This document shows, piece after piece, positions 1 through 6,589 of a stretch of DNA of 29,792 nt. Source of the stretch: Actinomycetota bacterium (GTDB lineage: Bacteria > Actinomycetota > Thermoleophilia > Gaiellales > Gaiellaceae); assembly GCA_005885085.1 (NCBI GenBank), contig VAXY01000071.1, positions 1 to 29,792 of the forward strand. The letters are read 5' to 3'. Positions within the stretch are counted from its first letter, which is position 1. Each line of letters starts with the position of its first letter. Made by a program: the position numbers and the translations under genes. The notes below the pieces were generated by a model. That model was not told the origin of the DNA. It saw nothing but the letters and a program-made list of their open reading frames with translations, and made no database searches.

Positions 1-519
1 ATCTCGGCGGAATACGGCATTCCTCACATCGCGAGCGGCGAGATCCTGCGCGCGGAGATGCACGCTGGGACGGAGCTCGGACTGCGCGTCAAGGACGTGT
101 ACGACCGCGGCGACCTCGTCTCTGACGACCTGGTGATCGAGCTGATCCGCGCGAGGCTCGAACAGCCCGACACCGAGAGCGGGTTCATCCTCGATGGGTT
201 CCCGCGGACGACGGTGCAGGCCGAGTCGCTCGACGCGACGATGGCCGACATCGGCCGCTCGTTCAGTGTCGTGTTCGCCCTACAGATCCCCGACGCGGTT
301 GCGTTCGAGCGGCTGCGACGGCGCGCCGAGCTCGAAGGTCGCGCAGACGACACGGACGAGGCGATCCAGCGCCGCCTCGAGAACTACCACCGCGAGACGG
401 AGCCGCTGATCGAGTACTACCGGGTACGGGGCAACCTGGTGCCGATTCACGGCGCTCGCAGCGAGAACGAGGTCTTCGCCGAGATCCAGTCTGCATTGGA
501 GCAGGTTCCCGCCGCATGA
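1..519 (+). CDS. adk: Adenylate kinase, 5'-truncated by the window edge
   Basis: Adenylate kinase interconverts ATP + AMP and 2 ADP in the cytosol. The frame is open from base 1 and begins just after the P-loop region, at the AMP-binding stretch (IASGEILRAEM). It continues through the GFILDGFPRT motif and a short LID around RADDT. No cysteines occur in the LID, so this is the short, zinc-free LID form. About 172 residues are visible; the N-terminal P-loop lies outside the window. The stop overlaps the map start as ATGA, which suggests translational coupling. The adk-map-infA order is the usual end of the Gram-positive spc operon. Confidence 0.95.
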   Translation: MSAEYGIPHIASGEILRAEMHAGTELGLRVKDVYDRGDLVSDDLVIELIRARLEQPDTESGFILDGFPRTTVQAESLDATMADIGRSFSVVFALQIPDAVAFERLRRRAELEGRADDTDEAIQRRLENYHRETEPLIEYYRVRGNLVPIHGARSENEVFAEIQSALEQVPAA

Positions 520-1292
520 TCATCCGGAAATCAAACGCGGAGATCGAGGGCATGGCCCGGGCTGGCGTACTCGTCGCCGAGACGATCGCGCTGCTCGGCG
601 AGCACGTGCAACCCGGGATCACGACGGCGGAGCTCGACCGGATCGCCGAGGAGTTCATCCGCGAGCACGGCGGGGTGCCGACGTCGAAGGGCTACCGCGG
701 CTTCCCAGCCGCCACGTGCATCTCGCCGAACGCGATGGTCGTGCACGGTATCCCGGGCGCGCATCGTGTCGAGGACGGCGACCTGATCTCCGTCGACGTC
801 GGCATCACGCTCGACGGCCTCGTCGCGGACAGCGCATACACGTTCGGCATCGGCGAGATCGATCCCGAGGCGCAGAGGCTGCTCGAGGTCGGGAAGCAGG
901 CGCTCGCGGCCGGCATCGGGCAGGCGCGGCCGGGCAACAGGGTCGGAGACATCTCCCATGCCGTCCAGGAGGTCGTCGAGCGCGCCGGCTTCTCCGTTGT
1001 GCGCTCGCTGGTTGGGCACGGGGTGGGACGCTCGTACCACGAAGAGCCCCAGATCCCGAACTTCGGGGAGCCGGGCCGGGGGCCGCTGCTCCAGACGGGC
1101 ATGACGCTCGCGATCGAGCCGATGATCACCGCGGGCAGCCCCGAGGTGTACCTCCACGACGACGAGTGGTCGATCTCGACCCAGGACGGCTCCCTGGCTG
1201 CCCATTTCGAGCACACGGTGGCCGTCACGGACGAGGGCCCCCGGATCCTGACCCGCGCGAAAACGGCTGTAAAGGCCGGTTTGCTACCATAA
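516..1292 (+). CDS. map: Type I methionine aminopeptidase
   Basis: This enzyme removes the initiator methionine from nascent proteins in the cytosol. The 258-residue length is normal for type I. All five metal ligands can be placed: D94, D105, H168, E201 and E232, plus the conserved H78 near the substrate site. No N-terminal zinc-finger extension is present. The ATG at 516 overlaps the adk stop by four bases, so the start is well supported. A GC hairpin with a short T-rich tail (1301-1327) separates it from infA. Confidence 0.96.
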   Translation: MIIRKSNAEIEGMARAGVLVAETIALLGEHVQPGITTAELDRIAEEFIREHGGVPTSKGYRGFPAATCISPNAMVVHGIPGAHRVEDGDLISVDVGITLDGLVADSAYTFGIGEIDPEAQRLLEVGKQALAAGIGQARPGNRVGDISHAVQEVVERAGFSVVRSLVGHGVGRSYHEEPQIPNFGEPGRGPLLQTGMTLAIEPMITAGSPEVYLHDDEWSISTQDGSLAAHFEHTVAVTDEGPRILTRAKTAVKAGLLP

Positions 1293-1300
1293 TTGGCTCG

Positions 1301-1327
1301 CGGCGGGGGCCGTCCCGCCGTATTTTC
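1301..1327 (+). terminator. Terminator-like hairpin between map and infA
   Basis: A 7-bp stem (CGGCGGG at 1301-1307 with CCCGCCG at 1314-1320) and a 6-nt loop are followed at once by TATTTTC. This resembles a weak intrinsic terminator or attenuator inside the operon. A CATAAT hexamer at 1288-1293 could be a -10 box for a separate infA transcript, but I see no convincing -35 box. Confidence 0.45.
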
Positions 1328-1350
1328 ATGCGCACGTTCAGAAAGGCGAA

Positions 1351-1572
1351 TTGGCGAACAAAGAAGAGAAGATCGAGGTCGAAGGCGAGATCACCGAGGC
1401 GCTCCCGAGCACGATGTTTCGGGTGCAGATCGACGGTGGTCACTCGGTCCTCGCCACCATCTCCGGGAAGATGCGCAAGCACTACATCCGCATCCTCCCC
1501 GGCGACAAGGTGAAGGTCGAGCTCTCTCCTTACGACCTGACCCGCGGCCGCATCACCTACAGACACCGATAG
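1351..1572 (+). CDS. infA: Translation initiation factor IF-1
   Basis: IF-1 binds the 30S A site during initiation. The 73-residue product has the single S1/OB-fold pattern of the family, with the core motifs VEGEITEALPSTMFRV, GKMRKHYIRILPGD and SPYDLTRGRITYR. The start is TTG at 1351: GAAAGG at 1341-1346 is a Shine-Dalgarno sequence four bases upstream, and homologues begin with the same MANKEE-type N-terminus. Eight bases separate it from rpmJ, so the two are probably co-translated. Confidence 0.95.
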   Translation: MANKEEKIEVEGEITEALPSTMFRVQIDGGHSVLATISGKMRKHYIRILPGDKVKVELSPYDLTRGRITYRHR

Positions 1573-1579
1573 GAACCGA

Positions 1580-1693
1580 ATGAAAGTACGAGCCTCAGTC
1601 AAGACCATGTGCGAGCGCTGCCGCGTGATCAAGCGGCACGGCAAGACCATGGTCATCTGCACCAACCCGCGACACAAGCAAAGGCAGGGGTAA
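1580..1693 (+). CDS. rpmJ: 50S ribosomal protein L36
   Basis: This 37-codon gene encodes MKVRASVKTMCERC...NPRHKQRQG. C11, C14, C27 and H32 form the CxxC...CxxxxH zinc ribbon, so this is the zinc-binding version of L36. It starts eight bases after infA, with AGGAA just upstream as a short Shine-Dalgarno sequence. The infA-rpmJ-rpsM order is standard. A 166-nt structured gap follows before rpsM. Confidence 0.95.
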   Translation: MKVRASVKTMCERCRVIKRHGKTMVICTNPRHKQRQG

Positions 1694-1713
1694 ATGCTCC
1701 TCCCAGCGATACT

Positions 1714-1837
1714 TGCCGGCCTCTCGCCCGCGATCACGCGGCGCCAGAGTCCACCCTCGCCCTTGCCAAGGCATTCAGCCTTGGCTGCGAACGACTGCGG
1801 CCTCTGGCTTGGTGCTCGCGACCCAGAGACTCGGCAG
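1714..1837 (+). promoter_or_regulatory. Candidate structured leader before rpsM
   Basis: The 166-nt gap between rpmJ and rpsM (1694-1859) has no plausible gene. By eye it forms one nested, imperfect hairpin: 1714-1718/1832-1836, 1721-1724/1825-1828, 1729-1733/1816-1820, 1743-1749/1802-1808 (GCCAGAG/CTCTGGC), 1757-1760/1787-1790, and an apical 8-bp stem GCCAAGGC/GCCTTGGC at 1765-1772/1778-1785. In E. coli the S4 autoregulatory site of the alpha operon also precedes rpsM; that this element has the same role is inference. No energy calculation was possible. Confidence 0.45.
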
Positions 1838-1859
1838 CATCACCGGAAGGAGCACTAAC

Positions 1860-2243
1860 TTGGCACGCATCGCAGGAGTGAACCTCCCGAATCAAAAGCG
1901 GCTCGAGATCGGGCTGACGTACATCTACGGGATCGGCCAGCCGACGGCGCGCAAGGTCGCAGCCTCGCTCGGCCTCAATCCCGACACCAAGGTCCGTGAT
2001 CTCACCGACGACGAGGTCACGAAGCTGCGCCAATACATCGACGACAACCTCCAGGTGGAGGGCGACCTGCGGCGCGACCGCTCGCAGGCGATCAAGCGCC
2101 TCGGCGAGATCGGCTCGTACCGGGGCATCCGCCACCGTCGCGGCCTCCCGGTGAACGGCCAGCGCACGCGCACGAACGCCCGTACTCGCAAGGGCCCGGC
2201 GAAGACGGTCAGCCGCGGCAAGAAAGCAACGGCGAAGACGTAA
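1860..2243 (+). CDS. rpsM: 30S ribosomal protein S13
   Basis: S13 sits in the 30S head and contacts the P-site tRNA and L5. The 127-residue product has the start MARIAGVNLPNQKR, the GIG motif in YIYGIGQPTAR, the SYRGIRHRRGLPVNGQRTRTNARTR signature and a basic tail. The start is TTG at 1860, because GGAAGGAG (1845-1852) lies seven bases upstream and homologues begin here. The same frame is open upstream into the leader, but that extension has no S13 similarity. The stop directly abuts the rpsK ATG. Confidence 0.95.
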   Translation: MARIAGVNLPNQKRLEIGLTYIYGIGQPTARKVAASLGLNPDTKVRDLTDDEVTKLRQYIDDNLQVEGDLRRDRSQAIKRLGEIGSYRGIRHRRGLPVNGQRTRTNARTRKGPAKTVSRGKKATAKT

Positions 2244-2648
2244 ATGGCACCTCCCCGGAAGACAGCGGCCCGCGGCCGCACGCGCCGCCGCGTGCGCAAG
2301 AACATCGCCATCGGACAGGCGCACATCAAGACGTCGTTCAACAACACGATCGTCGCGCTCACGGACAAGGACGGCAATGTGATCGCGTGGGAGTCCGCCG
2401 GCTCCGCCGGGTTCAAAGGCTCGCGCAAGTCGACGCCGTTCGCCGCGCAGGTGACCGCCGACTCGTGCGCGCGCAAGGGGATGGAGCACGGGCTGCAGAA
2501 GGTCGAGGTCTTCGTCAAGGGCCCCGGCTCCGGCCGTGAGACGGCGATCCGCTCGCTGCAGGCGGCCGGGCTCGAGATCCTCGGCGTCAAGGACGTGACG
2601 CCGCAGGCACACAACGGCGTCCGGCCGCGCAAGAGGCGGAGAGTCTGA
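2244..2648 (+). CDS. rpsK: 30S ribosomal protein S11
   Basis: S11 forms part of the 30S platform and lines the mRNA exit channel. The 134-residue product shows the family core: GQAHIKTSFNNTIVALTD, SAGSAGFKGSRKSTPFAAQ, and the C-terminal TPQAHNGVRPRKRRRV. A basic N-terminus (about 18 residues) precedes it. The ATG follows the rpsM stop without a gap, so translation is likely coupled. A second 166-nt structured gap separates it from rpsD. Confidence 0.96.
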   Translation: MAPPRKTAARGRTRRRVRKNIAIGQAHIKTSFNNTIVALTDKDGNVIAWESAGSAGFKGSRKSTPFAAQVTADSCARKGMEHGLQKVEVFVKGPGSGRETAIRSLQAAGLEILGVKDVTPQAHNGVRPRKRRRV

Positions 2649-2675
2649 TGACGGCCACCTTCCTCCTGCCTCGCA

Positions 2676-2787
2676 CTCGGCAGGGCGCTGCAACGCTCGC
2701 TCTCGCCCCGTCCTCAGTCGCGCCCGTAGCCTCCGGCTACGAGCGCTCCCTGCGTCCTTGCGAGAGCGGCGTTTCGCGGCTGCCGAG
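2676..2787 (+). promoter_or_regulatory. Candidate structured leader before rpsD
   Basis: The gap between rpsK and rpsD (2649-2814) is 166 nt and folds into one long nested hairpin. The outer stem is CTCGGCAG/CTGCCGAG (2676-2683/2780-2787). The middle helix is AACGC (2692-2696) with GCGTT (2769-2773), then, across one bulged T, CGCTCTCG/CGAGAGCG (2698-2705/2761-2768). The top is GCGC (2720-2723/2743-2746) and CGTAGCC/GGCTACG (2725-2731/2735-2741) with a TCC loop. Firmicutes place an S4-binding leader directly before rpsD, so autoregulation by S4 is plausible; an inserted palindromic repeat is the alternative. Confidence 0.5.
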
Positions 2788-2814
2788 CACGATTCAGACG
2801 AAAGGTGGCCTCTA

Positions 2815-3435
2815 GTGGCACGAGACCGCTCACCGAAGTGCAAGCAGTGCCGCCGCGAGGGCATGAAGCTCTTTCTCAAGGGCGAGCGCTGCCTGACGGA
2901 GAAGTGCGCGATCGAGCGCCGCTCGTATCCGCCGGGCGAGCACGGCCGCGGCCGCATCAAGCAGTCGGAGTACCTGCTGCAGTTGCGCGAAAAGCAGAAG
3001 GCGCGCCGTTACTACGGCCTCCTCGAGAAGCAGTTCCGGACGTACTACGCGAAGGCGACCAAGAGCACCGGCGTCACGGGCGAGTCGCTGCTGCGGATGC
3101 TCGAGACGCGCCTCGACAACGTCGTCTACCGCCTCGGGTTCGCCGCGTCGCGCGCGCAGGCCCGCCAGCTCGTACGTCACGGTCATTTCCAGGTCAACGG
3201 CCGCCGCGTGAACATCCCGAGCTACCAGGTCAAGCCGGACGACGTGATCACTGTGCCGGAGGGGTCGTCGGCGCAGCAGGTGATCCGTGACGCGACCGAC
3301 CTGACGGCGTCCGTGGCGCCCTGGCTGCAGGCCGACCACGACGGCTTGACCGGAAAGATCCTCAAATGGCCGGAGCGGTCGGAGATCGACACGCCCGTGC
3401 AGGAATCACTCATCGTCGAGCTCTACTCGAAGTAG
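2815..3435 (+). CDS. rpsD: 30S ribosomal protein S4, zinc-binding form
   Basis: S4 nucleates 30S assembly and in many bacteria represses its own synthesis by binding an mRNA leader. The 206-residue product begins MARDRSPKCKQCRREG and has an N-terminal four-cysteine cluster (CxxC at 9 and 12, then CLTEKC), so it is the zinc form. The S4 RNA-binding domain follows (RLDNVVYRLGFAASRAQARQLVRHGHF). The start is GTG at 2815, six bases after AAAGGTGG (2801-2808). An in-frame upstream extension to 2758 would run through the hairpin leader and is rejected. Confidence 0.95.
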   Translation: MARDRSPKCKQCRREGMKLFLKGERCLTEKCAIERRSYPPGEHGRGRIKQSEYLLQLREKQKARRYYGLLEKQFRTYYAKATKSTGVTGESLLRMLETRLDNVVYRLGFAASRAQARQLVRHGHFQVNGRRVNIPSYQVKPDDVITVPEGSSAQQVIRDATDLTASVAPWLQADHDGLTGKILKWPERSEIDTPVQESLIVELYSK

Positions 3436-3446
3436 AAAGGAACACT

Positions 3447-4436
3447 TTGGCAACACGCACAAGCCTGATGGAATTCCAGATCCCGAAGATCGTCCACGAG
3501 GAAGTGGACGAGCAGCGCGGGGTCTTCGAGATCGAGCCGCTCGACCGCGGCTTCGGTTACACGTTCGGCAACTCGCTGCGCCGCGTGCTGCTCTCTTCAC
3601 TGGAGGGCGCCGCGGTCACCTCGGTCAAGATCGAGGGGATCTCGCACGAGTTCACGACGCTGCAGGGCGTCCGCGAGGACGTCACCGACGTCATCCTCAA
3701 CCTCAAGAGCCTCGTCTGCCGTCTGCACGGCGACTCACCCGAGATCGAAGTGCACGTCGCGAAGCGCGGCGCCGGCACGGTGAAGGCGTCCGACATCGAG
3801 GCCCCGGCAGAGCTCGAGATCCTGAACCAGGACCTCGAGATCGCTCACCTGTCCGAGAAGGGCAAGCTCGAGATGACTCTGACGATCGGCCGCGGCCGCG
3901 GCTACGTCCCGGCGGAGCTGAATCGCGGGCCGGAGCACACGATCGGCGTGATCCCCATCGACTCGATCTTCTCGCCGGTCCGGCGGGTCGCGTACGACGT
4001 CGAGGCGGCGCGTGTCGGTCAGCGCACCGACTACGACAAGCTGCGCCTCGACGTGACGACCGACGGCTCGCTGTCGCCGAAGGACGCGATCGCGCAGGCG
4101 TCGGAGATCCTGATCAAGCAGCTCGCGATCTTCACCGACCTCGATCGCATCGAGGGCTTCGGCGAGGCCGCGGCCGCCGACGGGGCTCCCGCCGAGATGC
4201 CGCTTGCGCACGGGATGGAGAACTTCCCGATCGAGGAGCTCGAGCTCGGTGTTCGCTCGTACAACTGCCTCAAGCGGGTCGGGATCGAGACGATCGGCGA
4301 CCTGGTCGTGAAGACCGAGGCGGAGCTGGCCGCGATCCCGAACTTCGGCAAGAAGTCGGTCGAGGAGGTCAAGGAGACGCTTTCCGCACACGGGCTGACG
4401 CTGCGCGGCGACGAGAGCGGCAACGGCGGGCTGTAG
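3447..4436 (+). CDS. rpoA: RNA polymerase alpha subunit
   Basis: Alpha dimerises to nucleate RNA polymerase assembly, and its C-terminal domain contacts UP elements and activators. The 329-residue product has the N-terminal dimerisation domain (DRGFGYTFGNSLRRVLLSSLEG), then a linker, then the helix-hairpin-helix C-terminal domain (LELGVRSYNCLKRVGIETIGDL, PNFGKKSVEEVKETL). The start is TTG at 3447, with AAAGGA at 3436-3441 five bases upstream; the ATG at 3468 would also leave all conserved parts intact. It lies 11 bases after rpsD and two bases before rplQ. Confidence 0.95.
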   Translation: MATRTSLMEFQIPKIVHEEVDEQRGVFEIEPLDRGFGYTFGNSLRRVLLSSLEGAAVTSVKIEGISHEFTTLQGVREDVTDVILNLKSLVCRLHGDSPEIEVHVAKRGAGTVKASDIEAPAELEILNQDLEIAHLSEKGKLEMTLTIGRGRGYVPAELNRGPEHTIGVIPIDSIFSPVRRVAYDVEAARVGQRTDYDKLRLDVTTDGSLSPKDAIAQASEILIKQLAIFTDLDRIEGFGEAAAADGAPAEMPLAHGMENFPIEELELGVRSYNCLKRVGIETIGDLVVKTEAELAAIPNFGKKSVEEVKETLSAHGLTLRGDESGNGGL

Positions 4437-4438
4437 CA

Positions 4439-4837
4439 GTGCGCCACCGTCGCGCAGGAAAGAAGCTCGGGCGCGACTCGGCGCACCGCAAGGCTCTGTA
4501 CTCGAATCTCGCCGGCGCGCTGATCGAGCACGGCCGGATCAAGACCACTGCGGCGAAGGCCAAGGCGGTCAAGCCGTTCGCGGAGCAGATGATCACGCTC
4601 GGCAAGCGCGGTGACCTCCATGCCCGGAGGCTCGCGCTCGCCGAGCTGCGCTCGCAGGACGTGGTTCACCAGCTCTTCGCGGACGTGGCGCCACGGTTTG
4701 CCGACCGTCCGGGCGGCTACACGCGGATCGTGAAGCTCGGCCCGCGCTACGGCGACGCGGCCGAGATGGTGTACCTCGAGCTCGTCGACTACGAGCCGGC
4801 CGGCATGCTGCCGGCGTCGCCGACCGCCGCCTCGTAG
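4439..4837 (+). CDS. rplQ: 50S ribosomal protein L17
   Basis: L17 lies near the peptide exit tunnel on the 50S subunit. The GTG-started, 132-residue product has the family N-terminus MRHRRAGKKLGRDSAHRKALYSNLAGALIEHGRIKTT, then AKAVKPFAEQMITLGKRGDLHARR and the end motif RYGDAAEMVYLELV. It starts two bases after the rpoA stop and closes the alpha operon. The C-terminal tail (about 15 residues, ending TAAS) is a little longer than the core. Confidence 0.95.
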   Translation: MRHRRAGKKLGRDSAHRKALYSNLAGALIEHGRIKTTAAKAKAVKPFAEQMITLGKRGDLHARRLALAELRSQDVVHQLFADVAPRFADRPGGYTRIVKLGPRYGDAAEMVYLELVDYEPAGMLPASPTAAS

Positions 4838-4846
4838 GGTCGCGTC

Positions 4847-5161
4847 ATGCTGTTGCTCGGCGGCATCCTGCTCGCCGTGTTCGTCGTCCCCTGGCCGTGG
4901 GGAATCTTCACGGTTCTCGGCGGCGGGCTGCTCGACATCAGCGAGTCGCTCGTGCTGCTGCGCTGGTCACGGCGACGGCGCTCGGTCGTGGGCGCCGAGG
5001 CGCTCGTCGGCCAGCGGGCCGTCGTCACGTCCCCCTCGCCGCTGCAGGTGCGCGTCGCCGGCGAGCTGTGGGAGGCGCGCTCCGATCGTCCGCTGGTGCC
5101 GGGTGAGGAGGTCGTGGTGACCGCCGTCGAGGGGCTCACGCTGCGGGTGGAAGAGCGGTGA
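4847..5161 (+). CDS. Small NfeD-like membrane protein
   Basis: This 104-residue protein has one or two N-terminal hydrophobic segments (about residues 1-30), a basic turn (RWSRRRR), and then a short beta-rich domain. The pattern GQRAVVTSPSPLQVRVAGELWEA...LVPGEEVVVTAVEGLTLRVEE matches the OB-fold of NfeD family proteins, which partner SPFH proteins in the membrane. No SPFH gene is adjacent here, although an NfeD/SPFH pair exists at 23045-24370. It begins nine bases after rplQ and may be read through from the alpha operon. The family assignment rests on the C-terminal pattern only. Confidence 0.65.
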   Translation: MLLLGGILLAVFVVPWPWGIFTVLGGGLLDISESLVLLRWSRRRRSVVGAEALVGQRAVVTSPSPLQVRVAGELWEARSDRPLVPGEEVVVTAVEGLTLRVEER

Positions 5162-5237
5162 GAATCAATGCGTCGTCTGGCTGGGGACGCGCACCGAGGA
5201 GTTCCAGGGGATGCGCGACTCACCCGGCGCACGACAC

Positions 5238-5714
5238 CTAGCCCGCGGAGCCGAGGGCCGCGCTGACTCCGGCGATGATGATCCCGCCGAGTGTGACGGA
5301 CGCGAGCGCGCGGATGAAGTTGACCTCGAAGAAGCGCCAGCGCAACCAGGCGAGGATCAGGAGCTCGAACGCGACGACCGCGACAGCCGTGAAGAGCGCC
5401 GCATGGTAGTGCGGGATCAGGAACGGCAGGGTATGCAGGATGCCGCCGATGAAGGTGCCCACGCCCGTGATCCCGCCGCGCACGACAGGGTTGCCGCGCC
5501 CCGTCAGCTCTCCCGTGTCGGAGAGCCCCTCCGAGAACGCCATCGAGATCCCGGCGCCGAATGCGGCGGCGAGCCCGGCGATGAAGGCGTAGTGCGGCTT
5601 GTGCGTGACGATCGCGACCGAGAAGATCGGCGCAAGTGTCGACAGCGAGCCGTCGATCAGTGCGACCATCGCCGGCTGTACCCGCTGCAGAAGAAATGCG
5701 TGACTGTCGCGCAT
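5238..5714 (-). CDS. VIT/CCC1-type membrane protein (MbfA-like domain without rubrerythrin)
   Basis: The 158-residue protein has about four to five membrane segments. The motifs LIDGSLSTLAPIFSVAI, GAGISMAFSEGLSDTGELTGRG and RGGITGVGTFIGGILHTLPFLI are typical of the vacuolar iron transporter (VIT1/CCC1) fold as found in MbfA exporters. In MbfA this domain follows a ferritin-like rubrerythrin domain, which is absent here. Iron or manganese export is inference. It is convergent with the NfeD-like gene and divergent from truA. A TATACT box lies seven bases before the ATG, so the mRNA is probably leaderless. Confidence 0.75.
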   Translation of the reverse strand: MRDSHAFLLQRVQPAMVALIDGSLSTLAPIFSVAIVTHKPHYAFIAGLAAAFGAGISMAFSEGLSDTGELTGRGNPVVRGGITGVGTFIGGILHTLPFLIPHYHAALFTAVAVVAFELLILAWLRWRFFEVNFIRALASVTLGGIIIAGVSAALGSAG

Positions 5715-5721
5715 AGACTAG

Positions 5722-5750
5722 AGTATAACAGAACAGGCGCAAGTTGGCAG
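5722..5750 (-). promoter_or_regulatory. Promoter for the VIT-type gene, probably leaderless
   Basis: On the minus strand TATACT (5727-5722) is a near-perfect -10 box. CTGCCA 17 bases upstream is a weak -35 box. Transcription would start about seven bases after the -10 box, at the ATG (5714) itself, which fits leaderless mRNAs common in Actinomycetota. Confidence 0.55.
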
Positions 5751-5763
5751 AGCATAAGGCAAT

Positions 5764-5792
5764 CCTGACAAGAGCCGTCAGGGCCGCCTGAC
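5764..5792 (+). promoter_or_regulatory. Mutually exclusive hairpins abutting the truA start
   Basis: The hexamer CCTGAC at 5764-5769, its complement GTCAGG at 5777-5782, and a second CCTGAC at 5787-5792 allow two alternative 6-bp stems that share the middle arm. The second stem (4-nt loop) ends one base before the GTG start at 5793. No clear Shine-Dalgarno sequence is present. This could modulate translation of truA, which is inference. Confidence 0.35.
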
Positions 5793-6509
5793 GTGCGGCT
5801 GAAGCTAACCGTCCAGTACGACGGCACGGGCTTCCGCGGCTGGGCCGCGCAGCCCGAGTTGCGGACGGTCGAAGGCGAGCTTCGTGCGGCCCTGGCGGCC
5901 GTTTTTCCCTCGCACGGCTGGCTCGCGGTCGCCGGGCGCACCGATACGGGCGTCCATGCGCTCGGCAACGTGGTCAGCGTCGAGGTCGAGGGCGGCCCCC
6001 CGGTCGCGCGGGTGACGGAGGCGCTCAACGCCGCGTTGGCGGACGACGTCGCGGTCGTCGCGGCCGAAGCGGCCGCTTCGGATTTCCACGCGCGTCATTC
6101 CGCGAAATCGCGCAGCTACCGCTACCGCATCTGGCGTCGCCGCGAGCCGTCGCCGTTCGAGCAGACGCGCGCGTGGTGGTATCCGCGGCCGCTCGACGAA
6201 GAGCGTCTGGCGCAGGCGGCGCAGCTCCTGCTCGGCGGGCACGACTTCCGCGCGTTCACGCCGACGGAGACCCAACATGAGATCTTCAGGCGCAACGTCC
6301 TGGGTGCCGAGTGGCAGCGCCGCGGCGACGCGCTCGAGTTCGAGATCACGGCCGACAGCTTCCTGCGCCACATGGTGAGGACGCTGGTCGGGACGATGGT
6401 CGAGCTACCGCCGGACCGCATTGCGGCGCTTTTGGACGGCCGCTCGCGGAGCGACGCGGGTTCCACAGCGCCTCCGTGGGGCTTGTACCTCGAACGGGTG
6501 GAGTACTGA
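5793..6509 (+). CDS. truA: tRNA pseudouridine synthase A (U38-40)
   Basis: TruA makes pseudouridine at positions 38-40 of the tRNA anticodon arm. The 238-residue product has the N-terminal LTVQYDGTGFRGWAAQ motif, the catalytic aspartate D51 in AGRTDTGVHALG, and the later conserved SYRYRI and FLRHMVRTLVGTMVELP segments. GTG at 5793 is the start because the conserved motif begins a few residues later. truA usually follows rplQ in this operon; here two small genes lie between them. Confidence 0.95.
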   Translation: MRLKLTVQYDGTGFRGWAAQPELRTVEGELRAALAAVFPSHGWLAVAGRTDTGVHALGNVVSVEVEGGPPVARVTEALNAALADDVAVVAAEAAASDFHARHSAKSRSYRYRIWRRREPSPFEQTRAWWYPRPLDEERLAQAAQLLLGGHDFRAFTPTETQHEIFRRNVLGAEWQRRGDALEFEITADSFLRHMVRTLVGTMVELPPDRIAALLDGRSRSDAGSTAPPWGLYLERVEY

Positions 6510-6510
6510 T

Positions 6511-6532
6511 GACCCCGCAGGGGTCGGACCCC
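6511..6532. repeat. Isolated copy of a GACCCC/GGGGTC palindromic repeat
   Basis: GACCCC-gca-GGGGTC (6511-6525) is a perfect 6-bp inverted repeat, followed by GGACCCC. It starts two bases after the truA stop. It shares the GGGTC/GACCC core of the repeat cluster at 29104-29362, which suggests a dispersed repeat family in this genome. It might also act as a weak transcription end signal, but there is no T-run. Confidence 0.4.
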
Positions 6533-6589
6533 AGCAGTCGGGTTGCACGACTCTCTACGCGTGCCACGCGTCCGCAAGAATCCTAGGTC

